In this document: piece by piece, positions 28,607-36,980 of the stretch
Numbering within the stretch: the first letter of the stretch is position 1
Layout of the letters: every line of letters begins with the position of its first letter
From: Pseudomonas sp. G34
GTDB lineage: Bacteria; Pseudomonadota; Gammaproteobacteria; Pseudomonadales; Pseudomonadaceae
Reading direction: 5' to 3'
DNA length: 64,000 nt
Assembly (NCBI RefSeq): GCF_031119625.1
Contig: NZ_JAVHZV010000030.1
Coordinates: 62,001-126,000 of the forward strand
The notes under the pieces: generated by a model
The model's database searches: none
What the model was told of the DNA's origin: nothing
What the model saw: the letters and a program-made list of their open reading frames with translations, nothing else
Program-made: the position numbers and the translations under genes

Positions 28607-28657
28607 TCCTGTACGCGGATCAGCAATGGCGGCGCAGCGCCCGGGCAGCCGCCCGAC

Positions 28658-28828
28658 TCAGTGAATGGTGAATTCACAGCACGCCACATCGGCTTCCCGG
28701 CGACGGGCGCGACGGGCTTTCACCAGGCGTGGCAGCACATCGACAAGCGGCTGACGCTTGCGCTCGATGCCCAGGCGGTCCACCTGCGAGAAACTGGCTT
28801 TGGCGATGATGTCGTAGAACAGCAGCAT
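28658..28828 (-). CDS. Unrecognised small protein (56 aa), possible ANR target
   Basis: 56 residues starting MLLFYDIIAKASFSQVDR, with a central basic patch (KARRARRRE) and an ACCEF motif near the C-terminus. Total arginine and lysine are high; no membrane segment or signal peptide. The ATG has GGAGAC eight bases upstream, a strong ribosome site. An ANR/FNR-type palindrome (28886-28899) lies 57 bases before the ATG. I do not recognise the family. In P. aeruginosa short hypothetical genes lie beside radA at this place, and it may correspond to one of them. Confidence 0.7.
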   Translation of the reverse strand: MLLFYDIIAKASFSQVDRLGIERKRQPLVDVLPRLVKARRARRREADVACCEFTIH

Positions 28829-28885
28829 GATGGCGTCTCCTCTGTGGGTACGCCCTTATCCTGCGACTGCTGCCCTGCCCCACGA

Positions 28886-28899
28886 TTGACCCAGGTCAA
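28886..28899 (-). promoter_or_regulatory. ANR/FNR-type box upstream of the 56-aa gene
   Basis: TTGACCTGGGTCAA on the minus strand, flanked by A/T to make ATTGAC-N4-GTCAAT. It matches the Pseudomonas ANR consensus TTGAT-N4-GTCAA at 9 of 10 positions. Twenty-two bases downstream is CAGGAT as a weak -10, the spacing expected for an activator at -41.5. Confidence 0.6.
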
Positions 28900-28935
28900 T
28901 CGCCGCCAGGCGGCCCCAGCGGCACAACGCCGCAG

Positions 28936-30303
28936 TCACTCGAACAGCGCGTCGAGCGCCTGCTCCAGGCGCGTCACCGCGACCACCTGCAAACCGGCCG
29001 GCGCCTCTTTCGGCGCGTTGCCCTTGGGCACGATGGCACGCTTGAAGCCATGCTTGGCCGCCTCCTTCAAACGCTCCTGGCCACTCGGCACCGGGCGGAT
29101 CTCGCCGGACAGGCCGACCTCGCCAAACACCAGCAGATCATGGGGCAGCGGCCGGTTGCGCAGGCTGGAAATCACCGCGGCCATCAGCGCCAGGTCGGAG
29201 GCCGTTTCCAGCACCTTGACGCCGCCGACCACGTTGAGAAACACGTCCTGGTCGTAGGTGGGAATGCCGCCATGGCGGTGCAGCACGGCCAGCAGCATGG
29301 CCAGGCGGTTCTGATCCAGGCCCAGGGTCACCCGCCGCGGGTTGGCCATATGGCTGGTATCGACCAGCGCCTGCACCTCCACCAGCATCGGCCGGGTACC
29401 TTCCCAGGTGGCCATGACGATGCTGCCCGGCACCTCTTCCTGGGCGCGGGTGAGGAAGATCGCCGAGGGGTTGCTGACTTCCTTGAGGCCCTTGTCGGTC
29501 ATGCCGAACACGCCCAGTTCGTTGATCGCCCCGAAGCGGTTCTTCACCGCGCGCAGCAGGCGCAGGCGGCCATCGGGGTCGCCCTCGAAATACAGCACGG
29601 TGTCGACCATGTGTTCGAGTACCCGCGGGCCGGCCAGCGAGCCTTCCTTGGTCACGTGGCCGACCAGGAAGATCGCCGTGCCGCTCTGCTTGGCGAAGCG
29701 CACCAGCAGCGCCGCGCTCTCGCGCACCTGGGCAACGCCGCCGGGGGCCGACTGCAACTGCTCGGTAAAGATGGTCTGGATCGAGTCGATGACCATCACC
29801 TTGGGCTTTTCATGGCGGGCGGTGGCGATGATGCTTTCGATGCAGGTTTCGGTCATCACCTTGAGCTTGTCTTCCGGCAGGCCCAGGCGCCGGGCGCGCA
29901 TCGCCACCTGCTGCTGGGACTCCTCACCGGTGACGTACAGCGCCGGAAAGCGCTGGGCGACGTTGCACAGGGTCTGCAGCAGGATGGTCGACTTGCCGAT
30001 ACCCGGGTCGCCGCCGATCAGCACCACCGAGCCATCCACCAGCCCCCCCCCCAGCACCCGGTCCAGTTCGGCCGAGGCCGTGGAAAAGCGCGGCATCTCC
30101 TCGACGCTGACTTCGGCCAGGGTCTTCAACTGCGCCTGTTGCCCGGCCCACCCGGTTCGGCCACTGGGCGCTGCGGCGCCGCCGGCTTCGATCATGGTTT
30201 CGGTGAGGCTGTTCCAGGCGCCGCACTCGCCGCATTGCCCGGCCCACTTGGGAAAGGTCGCGCCGCACTCGGTGCAGCCGTACAAGCGTTTGGCCTTGGC
30301 CAT
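28936..30303 (-). CDS. radA: DNA repair protein RadA (Sms)
   Basis: 455 residues. N-terminal C4 zinc finger (CTECGATFPKWAGQCGECG), Walker A GGDPGIGKST, Walker B-like VMVIDSIQT, the RadA-specific KNRFGAINELGVF, and the C-terminal Lon protease-like domain. It drives branch migration of recombination intermediates with RecA. The ATG at 30303 fits the family. It points away from the acetyltransferase gene, with about 135 bases between. Confidence 0.97.
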   Translation of the reverse strand: MAKAKRLYGCTECGATFPKWAGQCGECGAWNSLTETMIEAGGAAAPSGRTGWAGQQAQLKTLAEVSVEEMPRFSTASAELDRVLGGGLVDGSVVLIGGDPGIGKSTILLQTLCNVAQRFPALYVTGEESQQQVAMRARRLGLPEDKLKVMTETCIESIIATARHEKPKVMVIDSIQTIFTEQLQSAPGGVAQVRESAALLVRFAKQSGTAIFLVGHVTKEGSLAGPRVLEHMVDTVLYFEGDPDGRLRLLRAVKNRFGAINELGVFGMTDKGLKEVSNPSAIFLTRAQEEVPGSIVMATWEGTRPMLVEVQALVDTSHMANPRRVTLGLDQNRLAMLLAVLHRHGGIPTYDQDVFLNVVGGVKVLETASDLALMAAVISSLRNRPLPHDLLVFGEVGLSGEIRPVPSGQERLKEAAKHGFKRAIVPKGNAPKEAPAGLQVVAVTRLEQALDALFE

Positions 30304-30438
30304 GGGAGTCGTCCTGCCTGATGAATCGAGGCCGAAACGATACCGAACAACTGGATAAATTTACAGACTTTCGCTACCTGGGCTATCAGCCGCCGGCGCG
30401 CTTGCCGATAATGCGCCGCTCATCTGCAGGTACCCAGC

Positions 30439-30924
30439 ATGTCGATCAGGCTTGTCCCCACCACCGCCGAACAACTGCCGCTGATCCGCAACCTCTACCA
30501 GTTCTACGCCTACGAGTCGTCGGACTGGGAGCAGGAAGACGTCGAGGTCGACGGCCGCTTCTACGTGCACGAAGCGCACCTGCAACGCTACTGGCAGGAC
30601 GACGGCTGGAGCGCGCAGCTGATTCTGGTCGATGACTTCATCGCCGGTTTTCTGTTGCTTGAAGCCTGCGAGGGCCCGGGCATCGCCGACATGGAGTTCG
30701 CCGACCTGTTCCTGCTCAAGAAATACCGCCGCCTGGGCATTGGCCGCGCACTGCTGCAACAGACCGTCAGCGATGGACGTCGCTGGCTGCTGTGCTGTTA
30801 CGAGCAGGATGAATTGGGCAGTCGGTTCTGCCTACAGGTGCTGGGTGAGCTGCCATACAAGATGCGCGAGCTGGGTAAGGAGCCGGAAGCGCCGGGGCTG
30901 CGGCGTTTTGTGGTGCAGGCCTGA
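30439..30924 (+). CDS. GNAT-family N-acetyltransferase
   Basis: 161 residues. The acetyl-CoA binding segment LLKKYRRLGIGRALLQQ (about residues 93-109) is the R/QxxGxG/A motif of GNAT enzymes, preceded by the beta-strand MEFADLFL. Substrate unknown. The start MSIRLVPTTAEQLPLIRNL is typical of stand-alone members. Divergent from radA; followed by palindromic repeats. Confidence 0.85.
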   Translation: MSIRLVPTTAEQLPLIRNLYQFYAYESSDWEQEDVEVDGRFYVHEAHLQRYWQDDGWSAQLILVDDFIAGFLLLEACEGPGIADMEFADLFLLKKYRRLGIGRALLQQTVSDGRRWLLCCYEQDELGSRFCLQVLGELPYKMRELGKEPEAPGLRRFVVQA

Positions 30925-30929
30925 CGAAT

Positions 30930-31014
30930 CCCTGGGTTACGCCTACGGCTAACCCAGGCTACAGAAACCAGCTCGTAGCCTGCGGTTGAGCGCAGCGATA
31001 CCCAGGAATCCGTC
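30930..31014. repeat. Family B palindromic repeats (two units)
   Basis: Unit one (30930-30963) folds as CCTGGGTTA/TAACCCAGG. Unit two (30975-31014) is GTAGCCTGCGGTTGAGCGCA followed by GCGATACCCAGG, the common form also at 41851, 48242, 35273 and 57527. It lies between convergent genes. Confidence 0.75.
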
Positions 31015-31058
31015 GGTAAAGACTCAGAGCATCGCCGCGCCCGACATCGGCCAAAGGC

Positions 31059-31295
31059 TCAGCCGTAAGTCAGCTCCTGGACGATCTTGTCCTTGAGCAC
31101 CACCCGTTCGCGGCGCAGGCGGCCCAGGGTTTCGTCATCGAAGGGCTGATTGCCCGACTCGAGATCGACGATGCGTTTGTCCAGGTCCTGATAACGGCCC
31201 ACCAGGCCATCGAAACCCGGGTGGCTCTTGCGACGCTCGGCCAGGGCATCGCCATACTCACGAAATTCCTCACGCAGATTGTGCTCGGCAGTCAT
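31059..31295 (-). CDS. YdcH-family (DUF465) small protein
   Basis: 78 residues, a helical hairpin with conserved HPGFDGLVGRYQDLDKRI and LRRERVVLKDKI. Soluble and highly charged. Function of the family is unknown. It is followed upstream by a second member of the same family (31374-31625), so the pair arose by duplication or is a two-gene unit. Ribosome site GGAG precedes the ATG. Confidence 0.88.
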   Translation of the reverse strand: MTAEHNLREEFREYGDALAERRKSHPGFDGLVGRYQDLDKRIVDLESGNQPFDDETLGRLRRERVVLKDKIVQELTYG

Positions 31296-31373
31296 GGGGC
31301 GCTCCTCTCTGTTGGGTGATGATGCATTGACCTTAGCCCATCACCACCCGCACGAACCGCCCGACGAGCAGCA

Positions 31374-31625
31374 TCAACCGCCGCAGTTGTTGCCGCAATT
31401 GCAGCACTCACCCCGTGTCTTGCGGCGCTGGCGCGCCAGGTCCTCGCGCAAACCGGAGCGGCGCAGTTTCAGGGCCGCCAGGCTGAGCCCCTCGGGCCGC
31501 TCCAGGCCGCTCTCGATACGGGCGATACGGCGGTCGACATCGTCGTGCTGCTCGACCAGTGCGGCATACGCAGGATTGCCGCGCAGCAGCGGCATTCCGG
31601 GCTGGGCTGAATAATCGATGGGCAT
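31374..31625 (-). CDS. YdcH-like small protein with cysteine-rich tail
   Basis: 83 residues from ATG 31625 (MPIDYSAQPGMPLLRGNP). The middle (YAALVEQHDDVDRRIARIES then LKLRRSGLREDL) is YdcH/DUF465-like and parallels its neighbour. The C-terminus is unusual: GECCNCGNNCGG, four cysteines in 12 residues, suggestive of metal or cluster binding. An exact ANR-type box with class II geometry lies 60-73 bases before the start. A frame extending 11 codons further upstream was rejected because GGAG precedes the chosen ATG. Confidence 0.8.
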   Translation of the reverse strand: MPIDYSAQPGMPLLRGNPAYAALVEQHDDVDRRIARIESGLERPEGLSLAALKLRRSGLREDLARQRRKTRGECCNCGNNCGG

Positions 31626-31684
31626 GACAGAGGCTCCCGTATAGATGCATGAGCGCACTCTAGTCCGCTGAAAAAGCCTGGCTT

Positions 31685-31698
31685 TTGATCTTCGTCAA
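31685..31698 (-). promoter_or_regulatory. ANR/FNR-type box upstream of the cysteine-tailed YdcH-like gene
   Basis: TTGATCTTCGTCAA as written on the plus strand, an exact match to TTGAT-N4-GTCAA. Read towards the gene on the minus strand it is TTGACGAAGATCAA, followed by exactly 22 bases and TAGAGT as -10, which puts the box centre at about -41.5. No other reader for this box is obvious; mscL on the other strand starts 216 bases away. The rest of the gap (31700-31913) shows nothing clear. Confidence 0.7.
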
Positions 31699-31913
31699 TG
31701 GCGTGCAAGGTGCCTGAATACGGGTTGCCGCACTGCACCAAAGCTCGCGGTAGAGCGTTCCGCTGAATGCAGCTCGGGCATCGACCGGTAATAAATTCGG
31801 ACAATTGCCCACCACCAGGGTCACAAACCTAGCGCTGCCCAAACGGCGGCATAGGGCAGACAGGCAGCAGTGCTTTACACTTCAGCGCACCAATCGGATC
31901 CAGGGGGTTGCAC

Positions 31914-32327
31914 ATGAGCATCATCAACGAATTCAAGGCGTTCGCGGTCAAGGGCAACGTCGTCGACATGGCGGTCGGTATCATCATCGGTGCCGCCTTC
32001 GGCAAGATCGTTTCATCCTTCGTCGGTGACGTGATCATGCCGCCCCTGGGCCTGCTGATCGGCGGGGTGGATTTCTCCGACCTGGCCATCACCCTCAAGG
32101 CCGCCGAGGGCGATATCCCTGCCGTAGTGCTGGCCTACGGGCGCTTTATCCAGACGGTTATCGACTTCGTGATCGTCGCGTTCGCCATCTTCATGGGCGT
32201 GAAAGCGATCAACCGCCTCAAGCGCGAAGAAGCGGCGGCGCCTTCGGTACCGCCGGCACCGAGCACCCAGGAAGTGCTGCTGACGGAAATTCGCGACCTG
32301 CTGAAAAGCGGCCAGCACAAAGAGTGA
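31914..32327 (+). CDS. mscL: Large-conductance mechanosensitive channel MscL
   Basis: 137 residues, two membrane helices, the N-terminal amphipathic helix NEFKAFAVKGNVVDMAVGII (first 20 residues of it shown) and GAAFGKIVSSFV. It opens under membrane tension to release solutes in osmotic downshock. The ATG at 31914 (MSIINEF) was chosen over TTG 31908. A terminator follows directly and faces terC. Confidence 0.97.
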   Translation: MSIINEFKAFAVKGNVVDMAVGIIIGAAFGKIVSSFVGDVIMPPLGLLIGGVDFSDLAITLKAAEGDIPAVVLAYGRFIQTVIDFVIVAFAIFMGVKAINRLKREEAAAPSVPPAPSTQEVLLTEIRDLLKSGQHKE

Positions 32328-32346
32328 CCGGCAAACGCCGGACATG

Positions 32347-32375
32347 AAAACGGCGCCCTGAGAGGCGCCGTTTTT
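32347..32375. terminator. Bidirectional terminator between mscL and terC-like gene
   Basis: ACGGCGCC/GGCGCCGT stem with loop CTGAGA, four A before and five T after. It serves mscL on the plus strand and probably the convergent terC-like gene. Confidence 0.9.
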
Positions 32376-32393
32376 CGTTTCGCTACAGTGCCT

Positions 32394-33956
32394 TTACGCA
32401 GCCGATTCACTGCCTGGCTTGAGCAGCACGCGGGTTACCCGGCGCTCCTTGACCTCGATCACGGTCAGCTCCCAGCCCAGGTAATCGACCTTGTCGCCGA
32501 TCAGCGGCAGGCGGTCGAGTAGGCTCATGGCCAGGCCCGCCAGGGTCTGGTAGTCGTCGGTCGGCTTGGCCGCAAAGTTCATCCGCTCGCGCAGCACCGC
32601 CAGGTTGACCGCACCGTTGACGCGGTAACCGTCGTCCACCTCCTCGACATCCGGGCCATCCACCTCGCTGGCATCCGGCAGCTCACCGGCGATGGCTTCG
32701 AGAATGTCGGTGAGGGTCAGCAGGCCTTCGAAACCGCCGAACTCGTTGACCACGAAGGCCACGTGGGTGGAACCCTGGCGCATCTGTTCCAGAGCGCTGA
32801 GCACGCTGGAGCTGTCCGGCAGGTTGATCGGCGCCCGCACCAGGCTTTCGATGTCCGGTTGCTGGCCCTTGAGCAACTCCTTGAACAGCTCCTTCTTGTG
32901 GACGTAACCCAGCGGCTCCTCACGGGAGTCGCTGCGGGTCACCACCAGGCGCGAATGCGGCGAGTCGAGCAGCGCTTGCTGGATCTTCGCCGGGTCATCG
33001 TCGAGGTCGATGCGGTCGACTTCCATGCGGTCGGTCATGACCTTCTGGATCGACATCTCGGCCATGTTCAGCACGCCGCTGATCATCACCCGCTCGCGGC
33101 GGTCGAACAGCGCGGTTTCGCCCTGCTCGCCCTCGAGCATGTCGGCGATGTCCTCACCCACTTCATCGGCCTGCACCTTGCCGCCAAGCATGCGCATCAC
33201 CGCGTGGGCGGTGCGCGCACGCAAACCGCGCTGGCCCTGCAGGCTGCGCTTGCGACGCGAACGGGCGACCTGGTTGAACAGCTCGATGAGGATCGAGAAG
33301 CCGATGGCCGCGTACAGGTAACCTTTCGGAATGTGGAAGCCCAGGCCTTCGGCGGTCAGGCTGAAGCCGATCATCATCAGAAAGCCCAGGCACAGCATGA
33401 TCACCGTCGGGCGGGCGTTGACGAAGGCGGTCAGCGGCTTGCTGGCGACGATCATCAGGCCGATGGAGATGATCACCGCGATCATCATCACTTGCAGGTG
33501 CTCGACCATGCCGACGGCAGTGATCACCGCATCCAGCGAGAACACCGCGTCGAGCACGATGATCTGCGCCACCACCGGCCAGAACTTGGCGTAGGTGCGC
33601 GCGCCACCGGGCTGATGCACGCGGCCTTCCAGCCGTTCGTGCAGCTCCATGGTGGCCTTGAACAACAGGAACACGCCACCGAACAGCATGATCAGGTCAC
33701 GCCCGGAGAAGGTCTTGCCGAACACCTCGATCAGCGGGTCGGTGAGGGTTACCAGCCAGGCCATGCTGGCCAGCAGGCCCAGGCGCATGATCAGCGCCAG
33801 GCTCAGGCCGATCACCCGCGCACGGTCGCGCTGATGGGGTGGCAGCTTGTCGGCAAGGATGGCGATAAACACCAGGTTGTCGATGCCCAGGACGATTTCC
33901 AAGACGATCAGGGTCAACAGGCCCAGCCAGGCCGTTGGATCAGCCATCCATTCCAT
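32394..33956 (-). CDS. TerC-family membrane protein with CBS pair and CorC/HlyC domain (YoaE/YegH type)
   Basis: 520 residues. N-terminal TerC domain with seven or so membrane segments (residues 1-240; LEIVLGIDNLVFI and VLDAVFSLDAVITAVGM carry the acidic family motifs), then a CBS domain pair (about 300-420) and a C-terminal CorC_HlyC domain. TerC proteins are tied to metal homeostasis, manganese in some cases. No cluster partner here. The ATG at 33956 has only a weak GAGAGAG upstream. Confidence 0.9.
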   Translation of the reverse strand: MEWMADPTAWLGLLTLIVLEIVLGIDNLVFIAILADKLPPHQRDRARVIGLSLALIMRLGLLASMAWLVTLTDPLIEVFGKTFSGRDLIMLFGGVFLLFKATMELHERLEGRVHQPGGARTYAKFWPVVAQIIVLDAVFSLDAVITAVGMVEHLQVMMIAVIISIGLMIVASKPLTAFVNARPTVIMLCLGFLMMIGFSLTAEGLGFHIPKGYLYAAIGFSILIELFNQVARSRRKRSLQGQRGLRARTAHAVMRMLGGKVQADEVGEDIADMLEGEQGETALFDRRERVMISGVLNMAEMSIQKVMTDRMEVDRIDLDDDPAKIQQALLDSPHSRLVVTRSDSREEPLGYVHKKELFKELLKGQQPDIESLVRAPINLPDSSSVLSALEQMRQGSTHVAFVVNEFGGFEGLLTLTDILEAIAGELPDASEVDGPDVEEVDDGYRVNGAVNLAVLRERMNFAAKPTDDYQTLAGLAMSLLDRLPLIGDKVDYLGWELTVIEVKERRVTRVLLKPGSESAA

Positions 33957-34271
33957 TTAGTGTGTAGCTCTCTCTAGGGGAAAACGGAGACGGCCGAACG
34001 CACCACGCATGCGCAAGGCAGGCGCGTGAAGGCTCGGCTGTCGGGAAGAATGCGCAGCGTTTTGCTGCACGCGAGGCGCGCGCCGGGTGGCGCTGCCTTT
34101 GGGAAGTACCGCCCTCGTCCATAACGGCGAGGGCGATCGTCTACTGTCGCTGTCCATGAAGACCGGGTAATGGGAAACAGGCCCCACAATCTACTGGAGC
34201 GCGAGTCACATCGAAAGCGGCAAGTTTGTAACCATGCTTTACATGCCCTGTGGGCCTGTCAGCCTGCAGGT
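33957..34271. other. 315-bp gap between terC-like gene and fprB
   Basis: No gene. One clear hairpin, CGCCCTCG/CGAGGGCG (34110-34135). As TerC genes can have a manganese-sensing leader (yybP-ykoY), I looked for that pattern on the minus strand and could not match its conserved core. The terC promoter should be here. Confidence 0.5.
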
Positions 34272-35045
34272 TTACCAGTAGTTTTCCACGGCTACCTGCC
34301 CGGGCCGGCGGGTCAGGCTGAGGTTCATGTTGCGCGCCTTCAGGCACTGGCGAATGTCGTCGATCATCTGCGGGTTGCCGCAGATCATCACCCGCGAATG
34401 CTCGGGGGTCAGTTCCAGACCAGCGGCGCGCTCCAACTCGCCACTGTCGATCAGCCCGGTGATCCGCGCATTCAGGCAACCGGGCGCCTGCTCGCGGGTG
34501 ACCACTGGCAGGTAGGTGAGCTTGTGGGTGTACTCGGCCAGGTGCTCCAGCTCGGAGAAGCCATGGATCATGTCCTGATAGGCCAGCTCGGCGACCGTGC
34601 GCGCGCTGTACACCAGCACGATGCGCTCGAAGCGCTCCCACACCTCGAAATCCTGCAGCATGGACAGGAACGGGGCGATGCCGGTACCGCTGCCGAGCAG
34701 CCACAGGTCGCGGCCGTCGACGAAGCGATCCAGGGTCAGGTAGCCGGTGGCCATTTTCTCCACCAGCAGGGTATCGCCGACGCGCAGACGGCTCAGTTCG
34801 CTGGTGAACTCACCACCGGGCACCACGATGGAAAAGAATTCCAGGTGCTCGTCGTGGGGGGCCGAGACCAGCGAATAGGCGCGCCAGACCACCGAGCCAT
34901 CGGCCTTCTCCACACCCAGGCGGACGAACTGCCCGGCGCGAAAGCGAAACCCGGCATCCCGGGTGGTGCGCAGGGTGAACAGGCTGGGCGTCAGGGTCTG
35001 TACGTCGAGAAGGGTCTGGCGGGTGAACTTGTCGTCGTTGCTCAT
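34272..35045 (-). CDS. fprB: Ferredoxin(flavodoxin)-NADP+ reductase, FprB-like
   Basis: 257 residues. FAD-binding barrel (RAYSLVSAP is the RxYS motif) and NADP-binding domain with GSGTGIAPFLSML and the C-terminal CGNPQMIDD. The C-terminal end VAVENYW closes in an aromatic residue, as in bacterial subclass FPRs. It exchanges electrons between NADPH and ferredoxin or flavodoxin. The location just after mscL mirrors P. aeruginosa PA4614-PA4615. ATG 35045 has GGAG eight bases upstream. Confidence 0.85.
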   Translation of the reverse strand: MSNDDKFTRQTLLDVQTLTPSLFTLRTTRDAGFRFRAGQFVRLGVEKADGSVVWRAYSLVSAPHDEHLEFFSIVVPGGEFTSELSRLRVGDTLLVEKMATGYLTLDRFVDGRDLWLLGSGTGIAPFLSMLQDFEVWERFERIVLVYSARTVAELAYQDMIHGFSELEHLAEYTHKLTYLPVVTREQAPGCLNARITGLIDSGELERAAGLELTPEHSRVMICGNPQMIDDIRQCLKARNMNLSLTRRPGQVAVENYW

Positions 35046-35140
35046 CGGCGGCTCCATCAGGGCTCATGGGCCTAGTGTCGCGCAAAGCCGCGGCGGGAAA
35101 CACCGGTAAAGATCAGGGACAACGCGTCGGCCTGAAGCGA

Positions 35141-35173
35141 TTGGTGGATAAGCTTTGCGTTATCCACCCTACG
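35141..35173. repeat. Family A palindromic repeat, copy 4
   Basis: GGTGGATAAGC...GTTATCCACCCTACG hairpin. First of three different repeats in the 319-bp gap between fprB and the dehydrogenase gene. Confidence 0.7.
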
Positions 35174-35190
35174 AGCTGGCACCACCATCT

Positions 35191-35252
35191 TGTGGGAGCG
35201 CGCCATGCGCGCGAATCGCGGGCATGGACTGGCGTCCCCGCCCGCTCCCACA
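35191..35252. repeat. Family C palindromic repeat, copy 1
   Basis: TGTGGGAGCGCGCCATGCGC at one end and CCCGCTCCCACA at the other, a large imperfect hairpin. A close copy is at 39351-39401. Confidence 0.75.
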
Positions 35253-35272
35253 TGAGATAGGTTCGGAACACC

Positions 35273-35303
35273 GTAGCCCGGGTCGAGCGCAGCGACACCC
35301 GGG
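35273..35303. repeat. Family B palindromic repeat
   Basis: GTAGCCCGGGTCGAGCGCAG followed by CGACACCCGGG; arms CCCGGGT/ACCCGGG. Confidence 0.7.
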
Positions 35304-35320
35304 AAAAACCACCGCCCATG

Positions 35321-35349
35321 AAAAAGCCGACCCCAAGGTCGGCTCTTTT
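35321..35349 (-). terminator. Terminator after the semialdehyde dehydrogenase gene
   Basis: AGCCGACC/GGTCGGCT with loop CCAA and five T on the minus strand, 15 bases after the stop codon of the dehydrogenase. Some T's also follow on the plus strand. Confidence 0.85.
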
Positions 35350-35364
35350 GTATTGCAGTGAGGC

Positions 35365-36942
35365 TTACAGCGCGTCGCGGCGGCTGGCGCCATCTACCAG
35401 GCGGGCGATGCCCAGCGGGTTGGCGTTCTTCAACGCGTCGGGCAGCAGGGCGTCCGGGCAGTTCTGGTAGCACACCGGGCGCAGGAAGCGGTCGATGGCC
35501 AGGGTGCCGACCGAGGTGCCACGGGCGTCGGAGGTCGCCGGGTACGGGCCGCCATGAACCATGGCGTCGCAGACTTCCACGCCGGTCGGGTAGCCGTTGA
35601 ACAGCACACGGCCAACTTTCTGCTCGAGCAGTGCGAACAGCTCTTCGCTGCCAGCCAGGTCGCCCGGCTCGGTGAGCAGGGTGGCGGTCAGCTGGCCGTG
35701 CAGGCCGTTGATGGCCTTGAGCAGCTCGGCCTTGTCAGCCACTTCGACGACGATGGTGGTCGGGCCGAAGACTTCTTCCTGCAGCAGCTCGTCACCATTC
35801 AGCAGCAGGCTGACGTCGGCCTTGAACAGTTGCGGACGCGCCTGGTTGCCTTCCTGCTTGGCGCCGGTCAGGTGGGTGATGCCGGAGTGTGCGTTGAGCG
35901 CGTCCAGGCCTTTCACGTAGCTCTTCAGGGTGCCGGCGTTGAGCATGGTCTGCGGCTGCTGCTCGGCCATCTTGGCGGTGAAGCTTGCCAGGAAGGCGCT
36001 GAACTCGGGCGAACGGATACCGATCACCAGGCCCGGGTTGGTGCAGAACTGGCCACAGCCCATGACCACCGAACCGGCCAGCTCGCCGGCGATTTTCTCG
36101 CCACGGGCCTTGGCAGCCTCGGGCAGCAGGATGACCGGGTTGATGCTGCTCATCTCGGCGAATACCGGGATCGGCTGCGGGCGCGCTGCGGCCATGTCGC
36201 ACAGGGCGCGGCCGCCTTTCAGCGAGCCGGTGAAGCCGACGGCCTGGATGGCCGGGTGCTTGACCAGTTCCTCGCCAACGCCGGCACCGTAGATCATGTT
36301 GAACACGCCCTTGGGCATGGCGGTTTTCTCGGCGGCGCGCAGGATGGCTTCACCGACGTGGGCGGCGGTGGTCATGTGGCCGCTGTGGGCCTTGAACACC
36401 ACCGGGCAACCAGCGGCCAGGGCGGCGGCGGTATCACCACCGGCGGTGGAGAAGGCCAGCGGGAAGTTGCTGGCGCCAAACACGGCCACCGGGCCGAGGC
36501 CGATGCGGTACTGGCGCAGATCCAGGCGCGGCAACGGCTGGCGATCCGGCAGGGCACGGTCGATGCGCGCACCGTAGAAGTCGCCACGGCGCAGCACTTT
36601 GGCGAACAGGCGCATCTGGCCGCTGGTACGGCCGCGCTCACCCTGGATACGGGCGCTCGGCAGAGCGGTTTCGCGGCATACGGTGGCGACGAATTCGTCG
36701 CCCAGGGCATCCAGCTCGTCGGCGATGGCATCGAGGAACGCGGCGCGCTTTTCAGCCGGCAGGCTGCGGTAGGTCGGGTAGGCGGCTGCAGCGGCTTTGG
36801 CGGCAGCGTCGACTTCCTCAGGCGTGGCCTGGATGAAGTCGTGGGGCAGGGCTTCGCCAGTGCTGGCATCGTAGCTCTGCAGCTTCACGCTGCCGCGGGC
36901 ACTGTAGGCGCCGCCGATGATGTTATGGCCATTAACGGACAT
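35365..36942 (-). CDS. Alpha-ketoglutarate semialdehyde dehydrogenase (aldehyde dehydrogenase family)
   Basis: 525 residues. Catalytic set visible: FGASNFPLAFSTAGGDTA, VFAEMSSINPV with the general-base glutamate, and the nucleophile in GCGQFCTNPGLV. The sequence is of the type that oxidises 2-oxoglutarate semialdehyde to 2-oxoglutarate, the last step of non-phosphorylating pentose and aldarate routes. The ATG 36942 (MSVNGHNIIGGAY) follows AGGAGG. The upstream neighbour is an AraD1-type protein in the same direction, consistent with a sugar acid pathway. Confidence 0.85.
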   Translation of the reverse strand: MSVNGHNIIGGAYSARGSVKLQSYDASTGEALPHDFIQATPEEVDAAAKAAAAAYPTYRSLPAEKRAAFLDAIADELDALGDEFVATVCRETALPSARIQGERGRTSGQMRLFAKVLRRGDFYGARIDRALPDRQPLPRLDLRQYRIGLGPVAVFGASNFPLAFSTAGGDTAAALAAGCPVVFKAHSGHMTTAAHVGEAILRAAEKTAMPKGVFNMIYGAGVGEELVKHPAIQAVGFTGSLKGGRALCDMAAARPQPIPVFAEMSSINPVILLPEAAKARGEKIAGELAGSVVMGCGQFCTNPGLVIGIRSPEFSAFLASFTAKMAEQQPQTMLNAGTLKSYVKGLDALNAHSGITHLTGAKQEGNQARPQLFKADVSLLLNGDELLQEEVFGPTTIVVEVADKAELLKAINGLHGQLTATLLTEPGDLAGSEELFALLEQKVGRVLFNGYPTGVEVCDAMVHGGPYPATSDARGTSVGTLAIDRFLRPVCYQNCPDALLPDALKNANPLGIARLVDGASRRDAL

Positions 36943-36980
36943 GAAATATTCCTCCTGTGGAAAACCAAGCGGGGCCCTAA

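Noticed and set aside
33957..34271. Manganese riboswitch (yybP-ykoY) before the terC-like gene
   Set aside because: Conserved core not found on the minus strand; only one unrelated hairpin.
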